From: Lepeophtheirus salmonis
Taxonomy: Eukaryota > Arthropoda > Copepoda > Siphonostomatoida > Caligidae
Reading direction: 5' to 3'
Length of the DNA stretch: 64,000 bases
NCBI RefSeq assembly: GCF_016086655.4
Contig: NC_052135.2
Coordinates: 7,158,363 to 7,222,362, forward strand
The notes under the pieces were generated by a model. The model was given only the letters and a program-made list of their open reading frames with translations. It searched no databases and was not told the origin of the DNA. Shown one piece after another: positions 12,601 through 20,506 of this stretch (positions are counted from its first letter, which is position 1; each line of letters starts with the position of its first letter). A program made the position numbers and the translations under genes.

Positions 12601-15600
12601 ATATTTCATTTATGAAGTGAGAAATAGATTCAATCAGTCTAATTATTATGGAGTCTAACTAGATAATGAAGCGTGGAATGATGAAGCAATGATATCATAG
12701 CTCTAAACAATATTCCTGTTGGAAAGTGGGACCATTGTAGCTTCTTTATGGACTTCCATTCGAGAAATTTTATTACGAAAATCTGTATGAAATATGGAGT
12801 ACATTGTCCACCAAATATAAATATGCATCCCAGCTATAATGGCTGTAATACCAGAGGCGTAAAGTGGGTAAAGCCCCGATATAATGTTCCAAATGCCTAT
12901 TGAGACAAAGACAGTAATAATGACAGGATAGAAAAAGAGCCATGGAACAAGGAGTGCATGTTTAATCTACGGAAATAAAGGAAAATCAATCTTTAATATC
13001 CGGAAACGGAATGTAATATTTTACGTGTTTATTTTTATAGAGTCCTGCAATAGCTAATGTGTCCACGAACAAGGAACAAATGATGATAATCGGAGCAAGA
13101 GAGCCAAATTTATAGGGATCATCAGGTCTTCTTGGAGATGACGTATCTTCTGGTCGATCATATGATGAAGGGAACCAATAAATGATGCAGGGAATGTACA
13201 TCATCCCGAGGGTTGTCCATAGTAAGGATGAGAGGATCGTGGACAAAAACACACCTCTTTGTAAGCTATAACAGAAGCAAAATCTCTCAAGAATCATGAT
13301 AGAGGAACTTATGGTGTGAGGCAAACAAAATTCATGTCATCAGTAAAAGTAGAATAATAATAACAATGAATATATGGGGAAAAATAAACTATATCGAAGG
13401 CAGACTCCAAAAACTGGTTTTCATATTTTATTGGGGATGATAACACATGCCGAAACACACAACCACTCAAGCACGATGATGTTGATATGTATAGACGTAG
13501 TATATACCTGGTACTATGAACTTATCTCAATTGTCACGGAATTTTTATATTAAGTATTTATATTGCAATAAACTGGTGAATAGAGACATCCGTAAAATTA
13601 ATAATTGTCTTTACATTGGAGCTAAACAACAACAAGTTACTTAAAACAAAACCATATCAATTATTTTTCTAAACAGATGAAAATATATGTATATTTTGAT
13701 ACAATTCTACGAACATCAATTTCTTTCATTAACCTCTATCCTTAATAATAATGACATTCTAATATAGGTAACTCAGTGAATTGTCTACAAGCATAATTAA
13801 CAATCTTTCTTTTCTAACTGCTTATCAAATATGTAGATTCGAGCAAATACAGCAAGAAGGTACTCTACTAAAAATTAATAAAGTTAAGAATGTCCGTCTG
13901 GTTGACGTTAGCTGAAAACTTTTTTTGATGATGTCACAACGGAGCCAAGTTCAGTATTACTCACCACTGATAAGTGTTAATTAATCATAATGAATAAATA
14001 CTAGGAGCCGAGCGAGGGTAAAAAAGTTGTGAACGGCGTGGAAATACATTTAATTCATAGTAATTCGGTTGGATCTTCCGTACGAAGGATTCGGATATAT
14101 TCATCAGCATCCACCCATACTTTCCTAGGAATTCATATCTTTCCATTTGGATAATCAATACGTCTTCTGATCCTCTCTTCAACTTCATGTTAAAGGGACT
14201 TCGCCTCTTAGTTTTTGCGCCTCACTCGGTGGATATCATCTTATTTAATGGAAGAATTGTGCATTGTACAAATGCGTTTCACATCAAGGTCTATGATAGT
14301 GACTTTTGACCTCGTGAATCATTGCCTCTACGCTCAAGAATTTATATTTTTCCAGATATTTTACGAGATCATCGTATACTTCTATATATAAGAACTATGG
14401 AGTTCCATAAAACGACAGAATAATCGACTGAAAGATCCAGTGAGGACCATTGGTACTTCTCATTCTTCATCCACTGCTCCTTAATTTAAGTTCTTGAGTC
14501 CTTTTCTTCTTAAGTAAACTCTACTTCGTCTTTTACTCTAAGAAAACTATTTCATTGATAGTATCCTTGATGTATATAATGCAGAAATGTATGGTCTATA
14601 TGAATAATTACATAACCTGGACACTTTAAGCCTGAACCCTAATTAGTAATTTCTTTATTACTTGTGAGTTTTTTTTGTGATTGGAAAACAAGTGGAAGAT
14701 TATTCTAGAATTTATGGGTAATGTGTCTCTCTTTTCTTGATAGTTTTGTCTGCAAAGCATATTCTATTCTGCTATTGATTATATGTAAATAGTTATTCGG
14801 AACTATTAAGTAATTATATGTGAAAAAATATAGTGACTTCTTAACTTCTGTAGATTTATTGGAATATTTGAATGTCGTTGTAATTTCCAAATTTATTGAC
14901 TCAGGAATCCTCTTCTAAGCAGCGAAAATCTGGGATCTTTACAAAAATAAATAAATTACTAAGTGTGTGCCATACGAGCTAATTATAAGTTGTTTGATTG
15001 AAGACAATATTTTAAATGTATCAAAATTATATTACAATTATTTGATTCATTCGGTTTTATTTTGAACTTGCAAATGCTATTTCGTTATTGAAATTCTTTT
15101 CAGTCGAGTAGAACTGCAAAATCATTCCTATTATTAGTCAAATAACTATTATTGGTTTGTATTACTAACTATTTCATGCTATATAAAAGTGGGGATGTTT
15201 AGGAAAACTTGATTGACGAATTGTTGGTTTTGAAAATCTATGTGAAGTCACGTGCTACAATTAATATATTTTCCATCAAGAAAACATTTTTGAACTGAAA
15301 TAAAAATGTTTTTGATTAAAAAAACCTGCGTAACATAAGTGTTTCAATCGGAGAGTGATAAATATATTACTTTTAACATTTTTCTACAATGACAAAAAAA
15401 TTACTAAAAGTAAAGTTTAAATTGAACATTTTATCCGTTAAAGTTAAGAGTCATCTTTTTGTCGAAGGATGTACACCTGTACAACATAACATATTAAGTA
15501 AATCTTTAGTAGAGAATTAAGAAAGAATGGGAGGATCGAAGGGTTGAATGATGATTACTTGATTAATAATATTATTATTATAGTAAACAGTATTGTGTGC

Positions 15601-18600
15601 GTGTCATTTTCATTTTTCACTGAATATTATAAATTAATTTTGCTTTTAAGCATATTTACTATATGTTGTTGAAGGGCGAATTCTAAGATATTCATCATAA
15701 GAAGTATTTTTGATATTTTATTCAAATGTACATATCAAAGTATGTGATTTATTTTTTGAACTGATGATAAACCAAAAATATATTTAAAAACTAAAAAATA
15801 ACACTGCAATTATTTATTGCATATATATGCTGGAAAATGTAGTATTTTTTATATGCGCAATTCCATTTTGCCTATGATTTAATATATGAAATTATTTTAT
15901 TAAGTATTATTATACAAACTATAATTTAAAAAGATTTTATTAAGTTTTTCAAAAATGGTGTATTGTTTTTATATATAAAATAATAGCAATTCAATTACTG
16001 CTTAACAAAATGATGGGGGGCATCTTCTAACAAAAATACTTTGAAGAGGTAATTGTAGATTACCTTTTCACATTTATCACAGATAGAATGTATTTTTACA
16101 ACTACACTACTAATTATGCTATTATTATATTAAAAAAATTAATAATAATTTTCAGTGATGAAATGAAAATGGCACATACACAATATTGTCTAATATAATA
16201 TTAATATTATTAATCATAATTCAGCCCTTTGATTTTCTCTCTCATTCTTAATTATCTATTAAGATTTATGTTATATATGTTGTACAATGTACATCCTTTG
16301 CCAAAAAAATGACCCCAAATATTAACAGATAAAATTTTCGATCTACTTTTGGTAATTTTTTTGTAATTGACTTGTAGAAAAATGATAATGGTAATATTTG
16401 TATCACTCTCCGATTGAAACACGCAAGTTTTTTTTTAATCAAAAACATTTTTATTGCAGTTTAAGATTTGCTCGCTACCATATATATAATCGTGGAGATT
16501 TTCTGTATCTTTTTGTAGGAAAGAGTTAGAAACACAATTGAGATTGCTATGTGATTTATAGTCCCTTGAACGTTTATACATATACTAAATATGTATTATA
16601 TACAGAGTTGGGAATCAAAACGTGGACTTTGTTATAAGATGGTTTGGGTTCCTTGTGTATGAAGACAATCTAAAGTCGCCTTCACGGCCCTCCCGGTAGT
16701 CCTAGCAGCAACGGAGAAGTCTTTAAAGATTTGGTGGGATCCTCCTTGATCTTCTTCTCCAAGCTGGACAGGCCACTCCGGATCCCTCATTAAATTGTGC
16801 CCTACACTTCGTGCTTTCCTGGAGAGGTCTTCTTCATCATTCTTCATGTTAGCCTCCTTGAAAACAAGGCTCCTGGGGCACTTCACAATGTCTATAATCC
16901 TCATCACCTCTCATAATGAGATAACGAAATGTTTATTATAGACAGTTTGTTTATGCACAGAGAATGGCTGATCCAGAATGTTAAAAAATAATAACTAAAC
17001 CTTTCTATATTAATGAGAAAATGAATATTAATTAACAGTCCACGTTTTGTAGTCCAACTCTGTATATATAAATCAGCTGTAAATATACCATCTATTTAAG
17101 AAAAAGTTCAATAGTTGAGGAGAATAAAATAATTTTCCTTCTGTCACATTGTCATTACATTTCTGACCTTTTTGAAAGATTGAAAGATGCAATTATTTAA
17201 TGCTATGTAAATTATATACATTAAACATTAGAAGAACAAATCTTAAATAAAATAATTTGTTTCATACTTTGTTAAATCATTTTTTTAAATTCTAAAGTCA
17301 ACTCAAATGCTCATTCTAACTTTATGATGAGGTTTACCGATATTCATCTAACGAAGCAAATATGGTGTAATGTTTGAAAGGGTTGTTTTTACATTTTATA
17401 CTAAATTTACAAGAATTATGTGGAACAAAAAGAGCTGAAATTTACTAATATGAGTAGAGTAAACCAGTGTTTTCCTAAGGTTTATTCTACATATGTATGC
17501 ATTATGTCACATGGTCAAAACCCTGGACTATATGTGCAGGGCTGTAAAGCAAAACGTAGACTGTTAAGTGATTATTTTTGAGTTACTGGTTCAACCATTC
17601 ATTGTGTATGTATAAACAAACAACATATAATAAACATCTCGTCATCATGAGCAGCAAAAGGCCAAAAGCCTTTCTCAAATTTCAGATGTTGAAGTTGAGG
17701 TGGCGAGGATAATGGGCATTGTAAAGTGCACCAGCGGGGGGGGGTCATAATTTGAAGATGAATTATGAGTTCCACTTTAGCGGGCAACTTGGGATTGTCC
17801 TCAACCACAAGGACCCCACGCAACCTTCTGAAAGAGGTTTTTAAGGTCAGAAACCTCTCGAGTCCACGTTTTGCTACCCACCACTGTACCTTAGAGTCAA
17901 TTTTAAAAGCCAGATCCCTCAACTCTCAAGCAATGTTAAACGATTAATTGATCTGTATTCTGTCACTCTAACAGTACCATTATTCTTAAAAGTAGGATAG
18001 GGATTTTAAATCCGGAACAAGCTTAGACCTTAACATCTTGGTAACCCTGAGATCTATACTTATGAAAGTATACTCATTAGATTTAGCTGACAAAACTGTC
18101 TAAGAAAAAATACAAGATACTTGAGATGTTCTCTGAAGTACGCAAATAACTCAATTAATAATTATGTTAAAGAGCTTAAATTGATTTTAACAGATCTGAT
18201 GTCAAGCTAGAAATTTAAACTGTTGGGATTTGTCCAAATCGGGTAATTGAATCCGGATTTATTACGGAGAACCAACATTTTTAAGACCTTTAGATTTTTG
18301 GCAAAGGAAATGTGGTCTCCTAGCTACTCTGACCCGAACCCCTAGGATTACTATTTGTTGGCGTCTGAAGAGAGAGTCCATTAATCGTGCACATAGCACT
18401 GTTGACTCCTTTTTGGTCTCTATTCTCGAGGCAGTGGCCAACATTGATAAAAATTTCGTCATAAATGCCGTTACCAGGCTCGGACCAGGTTTTAGACTGT
18501 GGTTGAAGCTTGTGCTAGTTGTTTTAAGGGATGTCCTTCACTATGGACCCCGTCATGTCAGAGTAAAAGATTTGTGAATTGCTGAATTCATTTTTGGGGA

Positions 18601-20506
18601 AATTATATACATTCTCTGCATTTAAAATCTCCACTCTGTCTACAACAAACAAGTAATTTTAATAGATCAAAATGACATCAATTAATAGTTGGTAATAGTT
18701 GTACAAACTGATAATACCAGTTGTAACTTGTATAAAATTGCAACTTGTACACAGCCTAAACGAGGGTTGTCTGAAACGTGTCAGACCTCAACGTGAAGAT
18801 GGGAGTACTCCTAAATAAAGGCTAGTCACATCTATCTAGAATCTATTGACAGCCCTTCCCTAAAGTTACGTCCATTTTGGACGCACAATTGTTAAATAAA
18901 GTCGTTTGAGTGAGTTGATGTGACTGTTTTTGGGAAAATGGACAAAATCGAGTGTAGTCTTGTCATTAAATATTTATTTTTGAAAGTGTAGCCTTTAACT
19001 AGATTCATACAATTGCAGAAATATGTATAAAGATTTGTTGAGTTAAAATTTGACGTGTCTAAGTCAATACAACTCGTTATAATGGAGCAAAAAGCAAAAG
19101 TGTCTTGTGAACAATTATTTTAGAGAGAAAAAGGCTGAATATTATTTGGAAATGATCAAGAGATGGGAGAATCACTGGAAGAAGTGTGTAGAGTTACAAG
19201 AAGACTATGTAGACAAATAAAAATTCAGAAAAAATGTCTTATATCTTTGTTAGGTCGGAAACTTTTCAGACCACCCTCGTAAATACATAATAAATTTACT
19301 ATTGATATTTTTATCCATAAATCTAATCCTCCAACTAAAGCATCATTTTATTTAAAATTTTGGAGAGCGGAATTGTACATAATATTTATATGTAAGTGCA
19401 TATATTAATGCATATGTGGGCATACATGTATCATATTCAAGTACAATACATATATTAGGTTTTGTTTTTGATTTCAGGTAACATTAAATTAAGGGCTCTT
19501 ACCATAGTTTCATGATCAACTGGGCATTCATTTGCATGTCCATTACATGGACATTGTCCACCAATCGTAATGTCCTTAATACTATAAAAATAACGCCTGG
19601 CCTGAGTTGCAATGGAATCATCTGCTCGAATAGCATTAAATCCACTCATTAAATAAGAATCTGAAGGTAAAAGTTGAAGTTTTAAAAATCGAAAGCGTAT
19701 AAATCTTGCTTGAATAAAATCCACGAGCGTTCGAGATGGACCTGATGCTCCGGGACGGCCATTTACAAGACTAACATGTATCTGAAAATGAAGAGATGGG
19801 AATATGTAAAATGATTATCATATTGGATGTGTTCCAATTGCAGTACTTGTGCATGCTCCAGGGGTTCTAATTTGGAATAATATGATGTACAAATAACTTC
19901 TGCATCCGAATGATAAGAGGGTTTATCCTTTCTTGGTTCTACGCCAAAGGCAGTCCAACATTCTTCATCTGAATCCGCAAAGAACTGCCAGGGAGCCCAA
20001 ATTTTTCCATCTATTGACCTTTCAAGAAGCCAATTTCCGGGTCTTGGACTTATTCCTGTCGTTATTAATACATATGCAACTTGAAAAACCTCTTTTAGGT
20101 CAACTGTAATTGTTGCATAGTTGGATTCGAGGCCAGTTTGTAGGGATGAGGCCTGCCACCATGTGTTTTCATTTCCGTCTATAGCAAACTCAATAGGGTG
20201 ATTTTTATCTTTCTTTGCAGCATCACAAATTCCACATTGACGAGCAGAAGAGGTTTCAGAGAGTAGTTTACAGTAAATTTCTTGTTCAGAGGCTCCACAG
20301 GTCGTATTACTGAAAATATCTGCTCCCTCTGCTAAGTTGAAGACGGAAGGGAAAAGACCAGAAGATCTTCGATAATCTAAAAGAACATAAAATAATGTAA
20401 ATAGCCCGATTTTCTTACCATTAGAGTAACACTTACCATAGGGATGCTGAGTGATTCCTACTCGTACAAAGGATAATACTACCACGACCAATAATGTAAT
20501 GCACAT
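1..20506 (-). CDS. LAMA1/2 (wb): Laminin subunit alpha, two-L4-domain class (alpha-1/2, wing blister-like), 5' and central part
   Basis: Laminin alpha chains form secreted heterotrimers that self-assemble into basement membrane and bind cells through C-terminal LG domains. Eighteen coding exons splice with matching phases into at least 2,476 residues: signal peptide (about 1-19), LN domain (about 24-280) with WWQA, SPRPGNW and EVICTSYYSKLEPLE motifs typical of the family, about 4.5 LE modules, L4 domain A, about ten LE modules, L4 domain B, about 3.5 LE modules, coiled coil (about 1,560-2,250) and the first LG domain. Two L4 domains point to the alpha-1/2 class rather than the alpha-3/5 (LanA) class. 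The gene continues past base 1, so the remaining LG domains are not visible. Exon 16 has a one-base frame break. Family identity is certain; the subclass is an inference from domain order. Confidence 0.95.
729..1351 (-). CDS. Laminin alpha exon 17 (end of coiled-coil arm)
   Basis: Residues about 2,046-2,253: long amphipathic helices (AEEVRIKSKDLLQEAEGLKK, TFAQNALKEVELMINEI) and then CIRSYQVNLSP, the link into LG1. Phase 2 out at GTAAGA; the intron that follows is 58 nt. Confidence 0.93.
1406..1875 (-). CDS. Laminin alpha exon 16 (coiled coil, with one-base frame break)
   Basis: Begins TANKNRKNNLTLYEIL and runs in frame to HGLQLQK, where a TAG follows. One base later in phase the helix resumes as IAQELAKMLQNTVGNHVEQ and continues to the donor GTATGT. 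The exon is 470 nt, not a multiple of three, although both neighbours are in phase 0. A single missing A in the A5 run at 1,567-1,571 explains both facts. It may be an assembly error or a real mutation in this allele. Confidence 0.88.
1934..3389 (-). CDS. Laminin alpha exon 15 (end of L4 B, LE modules 16-19, start of coiled coil)
   Basis: The largest exon, about 485 codons. VNRETLMIVLQNVKKILVRA closes L4 domain B. LE modules follow: CDCPKEYSSSSC, CSCNGRTNECAPETGLC, CQPCKCPSASRNFATTC and CVPCNCNELGSLSDQC. After CQNCEDSGC the LE region gives way to a heptad-rich helix (domain II) that assembles with beta and gamma chains. Ends in phase 0 at GTAAGA. Confidence 0.95.
3430..4015. mobile_element. 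Foldback MITE in laminin intron 14
   Basis: The left arm (about 3,430-3,590) and right arm (about 3,860-4,015) are imperfect inverted repeats. Both contain GATGTTCC followed by TTTGAATTTT and AAATCAAAATATGTAAT when read from their outer ends, and the outer ends share AAGGATATTT/ACGGATATTT. It fills nearly the whole 658-nt intron (3,390-4,047). No ORF is present, so it is probably a non-autonomous element. The copy near 11.43-11.93 kb shares the same terminal sequence. Confidence 0.7.
4048..4385 (-). CDS. Laminin alpha exon 14 (L4 domain B, first part)
   Basis: Residues about 1,291-1,403. LAFPEGRTLSITRGNSP followed by PLYWDLTTQFLGDKLTSYNG, the conserved laminin IV core, ending YEVR in phase 2 at GTATGT. 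The next exon starts LLEKEWKLRKS, matching the usual VRL.E..W sequence. Confidence 0.93.
4386..4975. other. Laminin alpha intron 13 (590 nt), no further feature
   Basis: A+T-rich intron with a (TA)n run near 4,942-4,958 and several poly-T tracts. I see no ORF, terminal repeat or other structure in it. Confidence 0.8.
4976..5116 (-). CDS. Laminin alpha exon 13 (LE modules 15-16)
   Basis: Short exon of 47 codons: ENVEGKKCASCKLGTFG completes LE15, and CTNCFCFDRTQSCTQADYFW is the half module that precedes the second L4 domain. Phase 0 at both ends, donor GTAAAA next to a (TA)n tract. Confidence 0.92.
5176..5546 (-). CDS. Laminin alpha exon 12 (LE modules 13-15)
   Basis: Residues about 1,120-1,243. 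Encodes CFPCDKPGHVCDPDTGRC, CQYCKCHSKGSLSEQC and CRPCNCNPAGTASGEC, then CKCNEDGACSCK, where LE15 is slightly irregular with extra cysteines before the donor GTATGA. Phase 0 out. Confidence 0.93.
5604..6072 (-). CDS. Laminin alpha exon 11 (LE modules 9-13)
   Basis: Encodes a run of regular LE modules with repeated NPTG/NPYG-type loops and CxCxPGxxGxxC signatures: CRQCNCNPTG, CRPCNCHPHG, CTKCRCDMMG. Ends in phase 1 at GTAAGC. Intron of 57 nt follows. Confidence 0.94.
6138..6456 (-). CDS. Laminin alpha exon 10 (LE modules 7-9)
   Basis: Residues about 857-963. Completes LE7, encodes LE8 (CKPCDCNGNSNPYSPDWC) and most of LE9 (CLPCDCNPYGSSSTEC). Phase 2 in, phase 0 out; donor GTAATA; intron of 65 nt. 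Confidence 0.94.
7275..7780 (+). mobile_element. Mariner-type transposon relic (family A) in laminin intron 9
   Basis: The left end resembles the terminal repeat of the elements at 16.60 and 17.54 kb (GGGTTCGTGAGCAAAGCGTGG), followed by the shared GGTTTAGTAATTAT and a coding remnant with IIDIVKCSRSLIFKVAKI and DLSVADRTIKRAVKGDFG, which resembles the helix-turn-helix part of Tc1/mariner transposases. Frames are broken and no right terminal repeat is visible, so the copy is truncated. It is antisense to laminin. Confidence 0.7.
7782..7933. repeat. 76-bp tandem duplication
   Basis: Two adjacent copies (7,782-7,857 and 7,858-7,933) both begin TTTAATTGTTTTCAGTGGG and end CAATTTACTTATAATA. They differ by a handful of bases, so the duplication is not very recent. 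A degenerate third stretch with TTCAGTGG and AGTAATGCTTAT occurs near 8,135-8,170. Confidence 0.85.
8922..9166 (-). CDS. Laminin alpha exon 9 (LE modules 6-7)
   Basis: Begins ECQHNTIGDQCERCIDGFYG (LE6) and continues LE7 (CKPCKCPLDISSNNFSPTC), ending HCER in phase 2 at GTCAGT. The next exon begins CENGYFGNPL, so the module is completed across a 2.5-kb intron. Confidence 0.93.
9226..9451 (-). CDS. Laminin alpha exon 8 (end of L4 A, LE modules 5-6)
   Basis: Finishes L4 domain A (LHTAEIEFGS), resumes the split LE module with CICPPGYEGLSCEQC and starts LE6 (CRKCNCNGHAASCDPY). Phase 0 end at GTAAGT; intron of 59 nt. Confidence 0.93.
9511..9767 (-). CDS. Laminin alpha exon 7 (L4 domain A, second half)
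   Basis: Begins GENMMIAYGTT and contains NVNLVEEGWYHIPSN and the FMKVLGSMARMLFRSKYHTD segment matching the C-terminal helix and strand of L4 domains (consensus FM..L..l..llIRA). Ends in phase 2 at GTAAGT. Intron of 59 nt follows. Confidence 0.93.
9824..10071 (-). CDS. Laminin alpha exon 6 (L4 domain A)
   Basis: Residues about 532-614. Encodes WKVTDLRRSVVVEPYW, then YFWEAPSQYIGNRLVSYG, the core of the laminin IV type A (LamB) fold, ending VILE at a GTAAAT donor in phase 0. Intron of 56 nt follows. Confidence 0.93.
10141..10618 (-). CDS. Laminin alpha exon 5 (LE modules 2-5, start of L4 domain A)
   Basis: Begins DETIGINCESCREGFY, the end of LE2, then LE3 (CRRCDC...), LE4 (CIPCTCN...) and the first half of the LE module into which L4 domain A is inserted (CLKCFCYGVTEDC). 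Ends in phase 1 inside the GEGW motif at the L4 boundary. Donor GTACCT; intron of 69 nt. Confidence 0.94.
10682..10918 (-). CDS. Laminin alpha exon 4 (LE modules 1-2)
   Basis: Residues about 294-372. Completes LE1 (CKCKHNTCGTLCNQCCPMYN) and most of LE2 (CERCQCFNHADECYFD). Cysteine spacing follows the eight-cysteine LE pattern. Phase 0 at both ends; donor GTATGA; the following intron is 63 nt. Confidence 0.94.
11430..11935. mobile_element. Foldback MITE in laminin intron 3, related to the 3.4-4.0 kb copy
   Basis: GTACTTTCGCCTTAATCTAT near 11,442-11,461 is mirrored at 11,880-11,935 by an inverted GCGAAACGTTCTTAGGC...AGATTATCTCGAAAGTAC. The left part carries AAGGATATTTCGTC and AAATCAAAATATATAAAG, as in the element of intron 14. 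No coding sequence is seen; the boundaries are approximate. Confidence 0.55.
12543..12548 (-). terminator. Candidate polyadenylation signal of the nested gene
   Basis: AATAAA on the minus strand about 155 bases downstream of the stop codon of the nested DUF4728-like gene. Placement is right for a 3'UTR, but the hexamer is common in such A+T-rich DNA. Confidence 0.35.
12703..13297 (-). CDS. Four-pass membrane protein, DUF4728-like, nested in laminin intron 3
   Basis: Two exons, 13,025-13,297 and 12,703-12,966, join in phase 0 (donor GTAAAA, acceptor TTTCCGTAG, 58-nt intron) to give 178 residues. Four hydrophobic segments lie at about 14-41, 64-87, 95-120 and 126-150. The N-terminal FCFCYSLQRG before TM1 resembles the CxC-SLRTG start of arthropod DUF4728 proteins, and the KH-ALLVPWLFF entry to TM3 also fits. 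The function of that family is unknown to me. The ATG at 13,297 is chosen because the earlier in-frame start is TTG. An AATAAA lies at 12,543-12,548, about 155 bases after the stop. It lies on the same strand as the host gene. Confidence 0.75.
15296..16463. mobile_element. Long foldback element with about 330-345-bp inverted arms
   Basis: The left arm (about 15,296-15,640) and right arm (about 16,133-16,463) are inverted copies along their length. Shared blocks in order from the outside are AATAAAAATGTTTTTGATTA, GTTTCAATCGGAGAGTGATA, CATTTTTCTACAA, AAGGATGTACA and GATTAATAATATTA. The arms flank about 490 bases of A+T-rich sequence with no ORF. This looks like a foldback transposon or a large MITE; the mobilising transposase is not identifiable here. 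Confidence 0.8.
16603..17062 (-). mobile_element. Non-autonomous mariner-type element (family A) with terminal inverted repeats
   Basis: The termini CAGAGTTGGGAATCAAAACG (left) and its inverted counterpart CAGAGTTGGACTACAAAACG (right) are flanked on both sides by TA, the mariner-type target duplication. The minus-strand remnant (16,632-16,907) encodes MMRIIDIVKCPRSLVFKEAN, also seen in the copy at 7.3 kb, and breaks down afterwards. At 460 bp it is an internally deleted copy. Confidence 0.85.
17537..17886. mobile_element. Short deletion derivative of the same mariner-type family A
   Basis: The ends CAGGGCTGTAAAGCAAAACG and, inverted, CAGTGGTGGGTAGCAAAACG match the family A terminal repeat, and TTGTGTATGTATAAACAAAC follows as in its relatives. 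At 350 bp it retains little coding sequence. A G-run at about 17,735-17,744 interrupts it. Confidence 0.75.
18240..18560 (+). mobile_element. Mariner-type transposase C-terminal relic
   Basis: Plus-strand remnants read YSDPNP and, after frame shifts, RESINRAHSTVDSFLVSILEAVANIDKNFVINAV, matching the usual SPDLNPLDY...V.R..N..HNTVD.L..SI..A...M...FV..A pattern of Tc1/mariner transposase tails. Several frame breaks; terminal repeats were not found. Confidence 0.6.
18760..19281 (+). mobile_element. Internally deleted mariner-type element (family B)
   Basis: The ends are inverted: CGAGGGTTGTCTGAAACGTG on the left and CGAGGGTGGTCTGAAAAGTT read inward from the right. Only a short N-terminal transposase remnant remains near 19,082. 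The left 200 bases, including CCTCAACGTGAAGATGG and a CATCTATCTAGAATCTATTG block, recur in inverse orientation at 53.95-54.15 kb. Confidence 0.7.
19503..19781 (-). CDS. Laminin alpha exon 3 (end of LN, start of first LE module)
   Basis: Begins IHVSLVNGRPGASGPS, continues with the conserved FIQARFIRFRFLKLQ strand and the YYSVKDI-like RRYFYSIKDITIGGQC that closes the LN domain, then opens the first LE module with CPCNGHANEC. Ends in phase 0 after HETM at a GTAAGA donor. The next exon is 8.6 kb away and continues KYECKCKHNTCGTLC, restoring the LE cysteine pattern. Confidence 0.94.
19847..20376 (-). CDS. Laminin alpha exon 2 (LN domain, N-terminal part)
   Basis: Residues about 24-200. Contains GLFPSVFNLAEGADI, an N-glycosylation site in SNTTCG, the paired cysteines of the LN domain (CGICDAAK), AIDGNENTWWQ and SPRPGNWLLERS, all hallmark LN motifs. 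The LN domain drives laminin polymerisation. Acceptor TTTTAG, donor GTACTG (weak), phase 0 at the end; the following intron is 65 nt. Confidence 0.95.
20437..20506 (-). CDS. Laminin alpha exon 1 (signal peptide)
   Basis: Starts at the ATG on 20,504-20,506 and encodes MCITLLVVVVLSFVRVGI, a hydrophobic signal peptide, ending in phase 1 at a GTAAGTG donor. The base before the ATG follows a good acceptor (TTTATTTCAG), so a 5'UTR intron directly upstream of the start is likely and the true first exon lies at higher coordinates. The 60-nt intron that follows has no stop in frame, so read-through would add 20 residues; I prefer splicing because the next residues then run straight into the conserved LN start. 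Confidence 0.85.

Larger units (their letters stand above)
10919..19502. other. Laminin alpha intron 3 (8.6 kb) hosting a nested gene and many repeats
   Basis: Bounded by a GTAAGAG donor and a GTGTTATAG acceptor on the minus strand. It holds the nested DUF4728-like gene (12,703-13,297), a foldback MITE near 11.43-11.93 kb, a long foldback element at 15.30-16.46 kb, and mariner-type elements at 16.60-17.06, 17.54-17.89, 18.24-18.56 and 18.76-19.28 kb. Between these the DNA is A+T-rich with nothing else I can name. Confidence 0.85.

Noticed and set aside
13985..14188. 67-codon minus-strand ORF in laminin intron 3, considered as an upstream exon of the nested gene
   Set aside because: The nested gene already has a suitable ATG and N-terminus at 13,297, and this ORF has no domain signal or matching donor.
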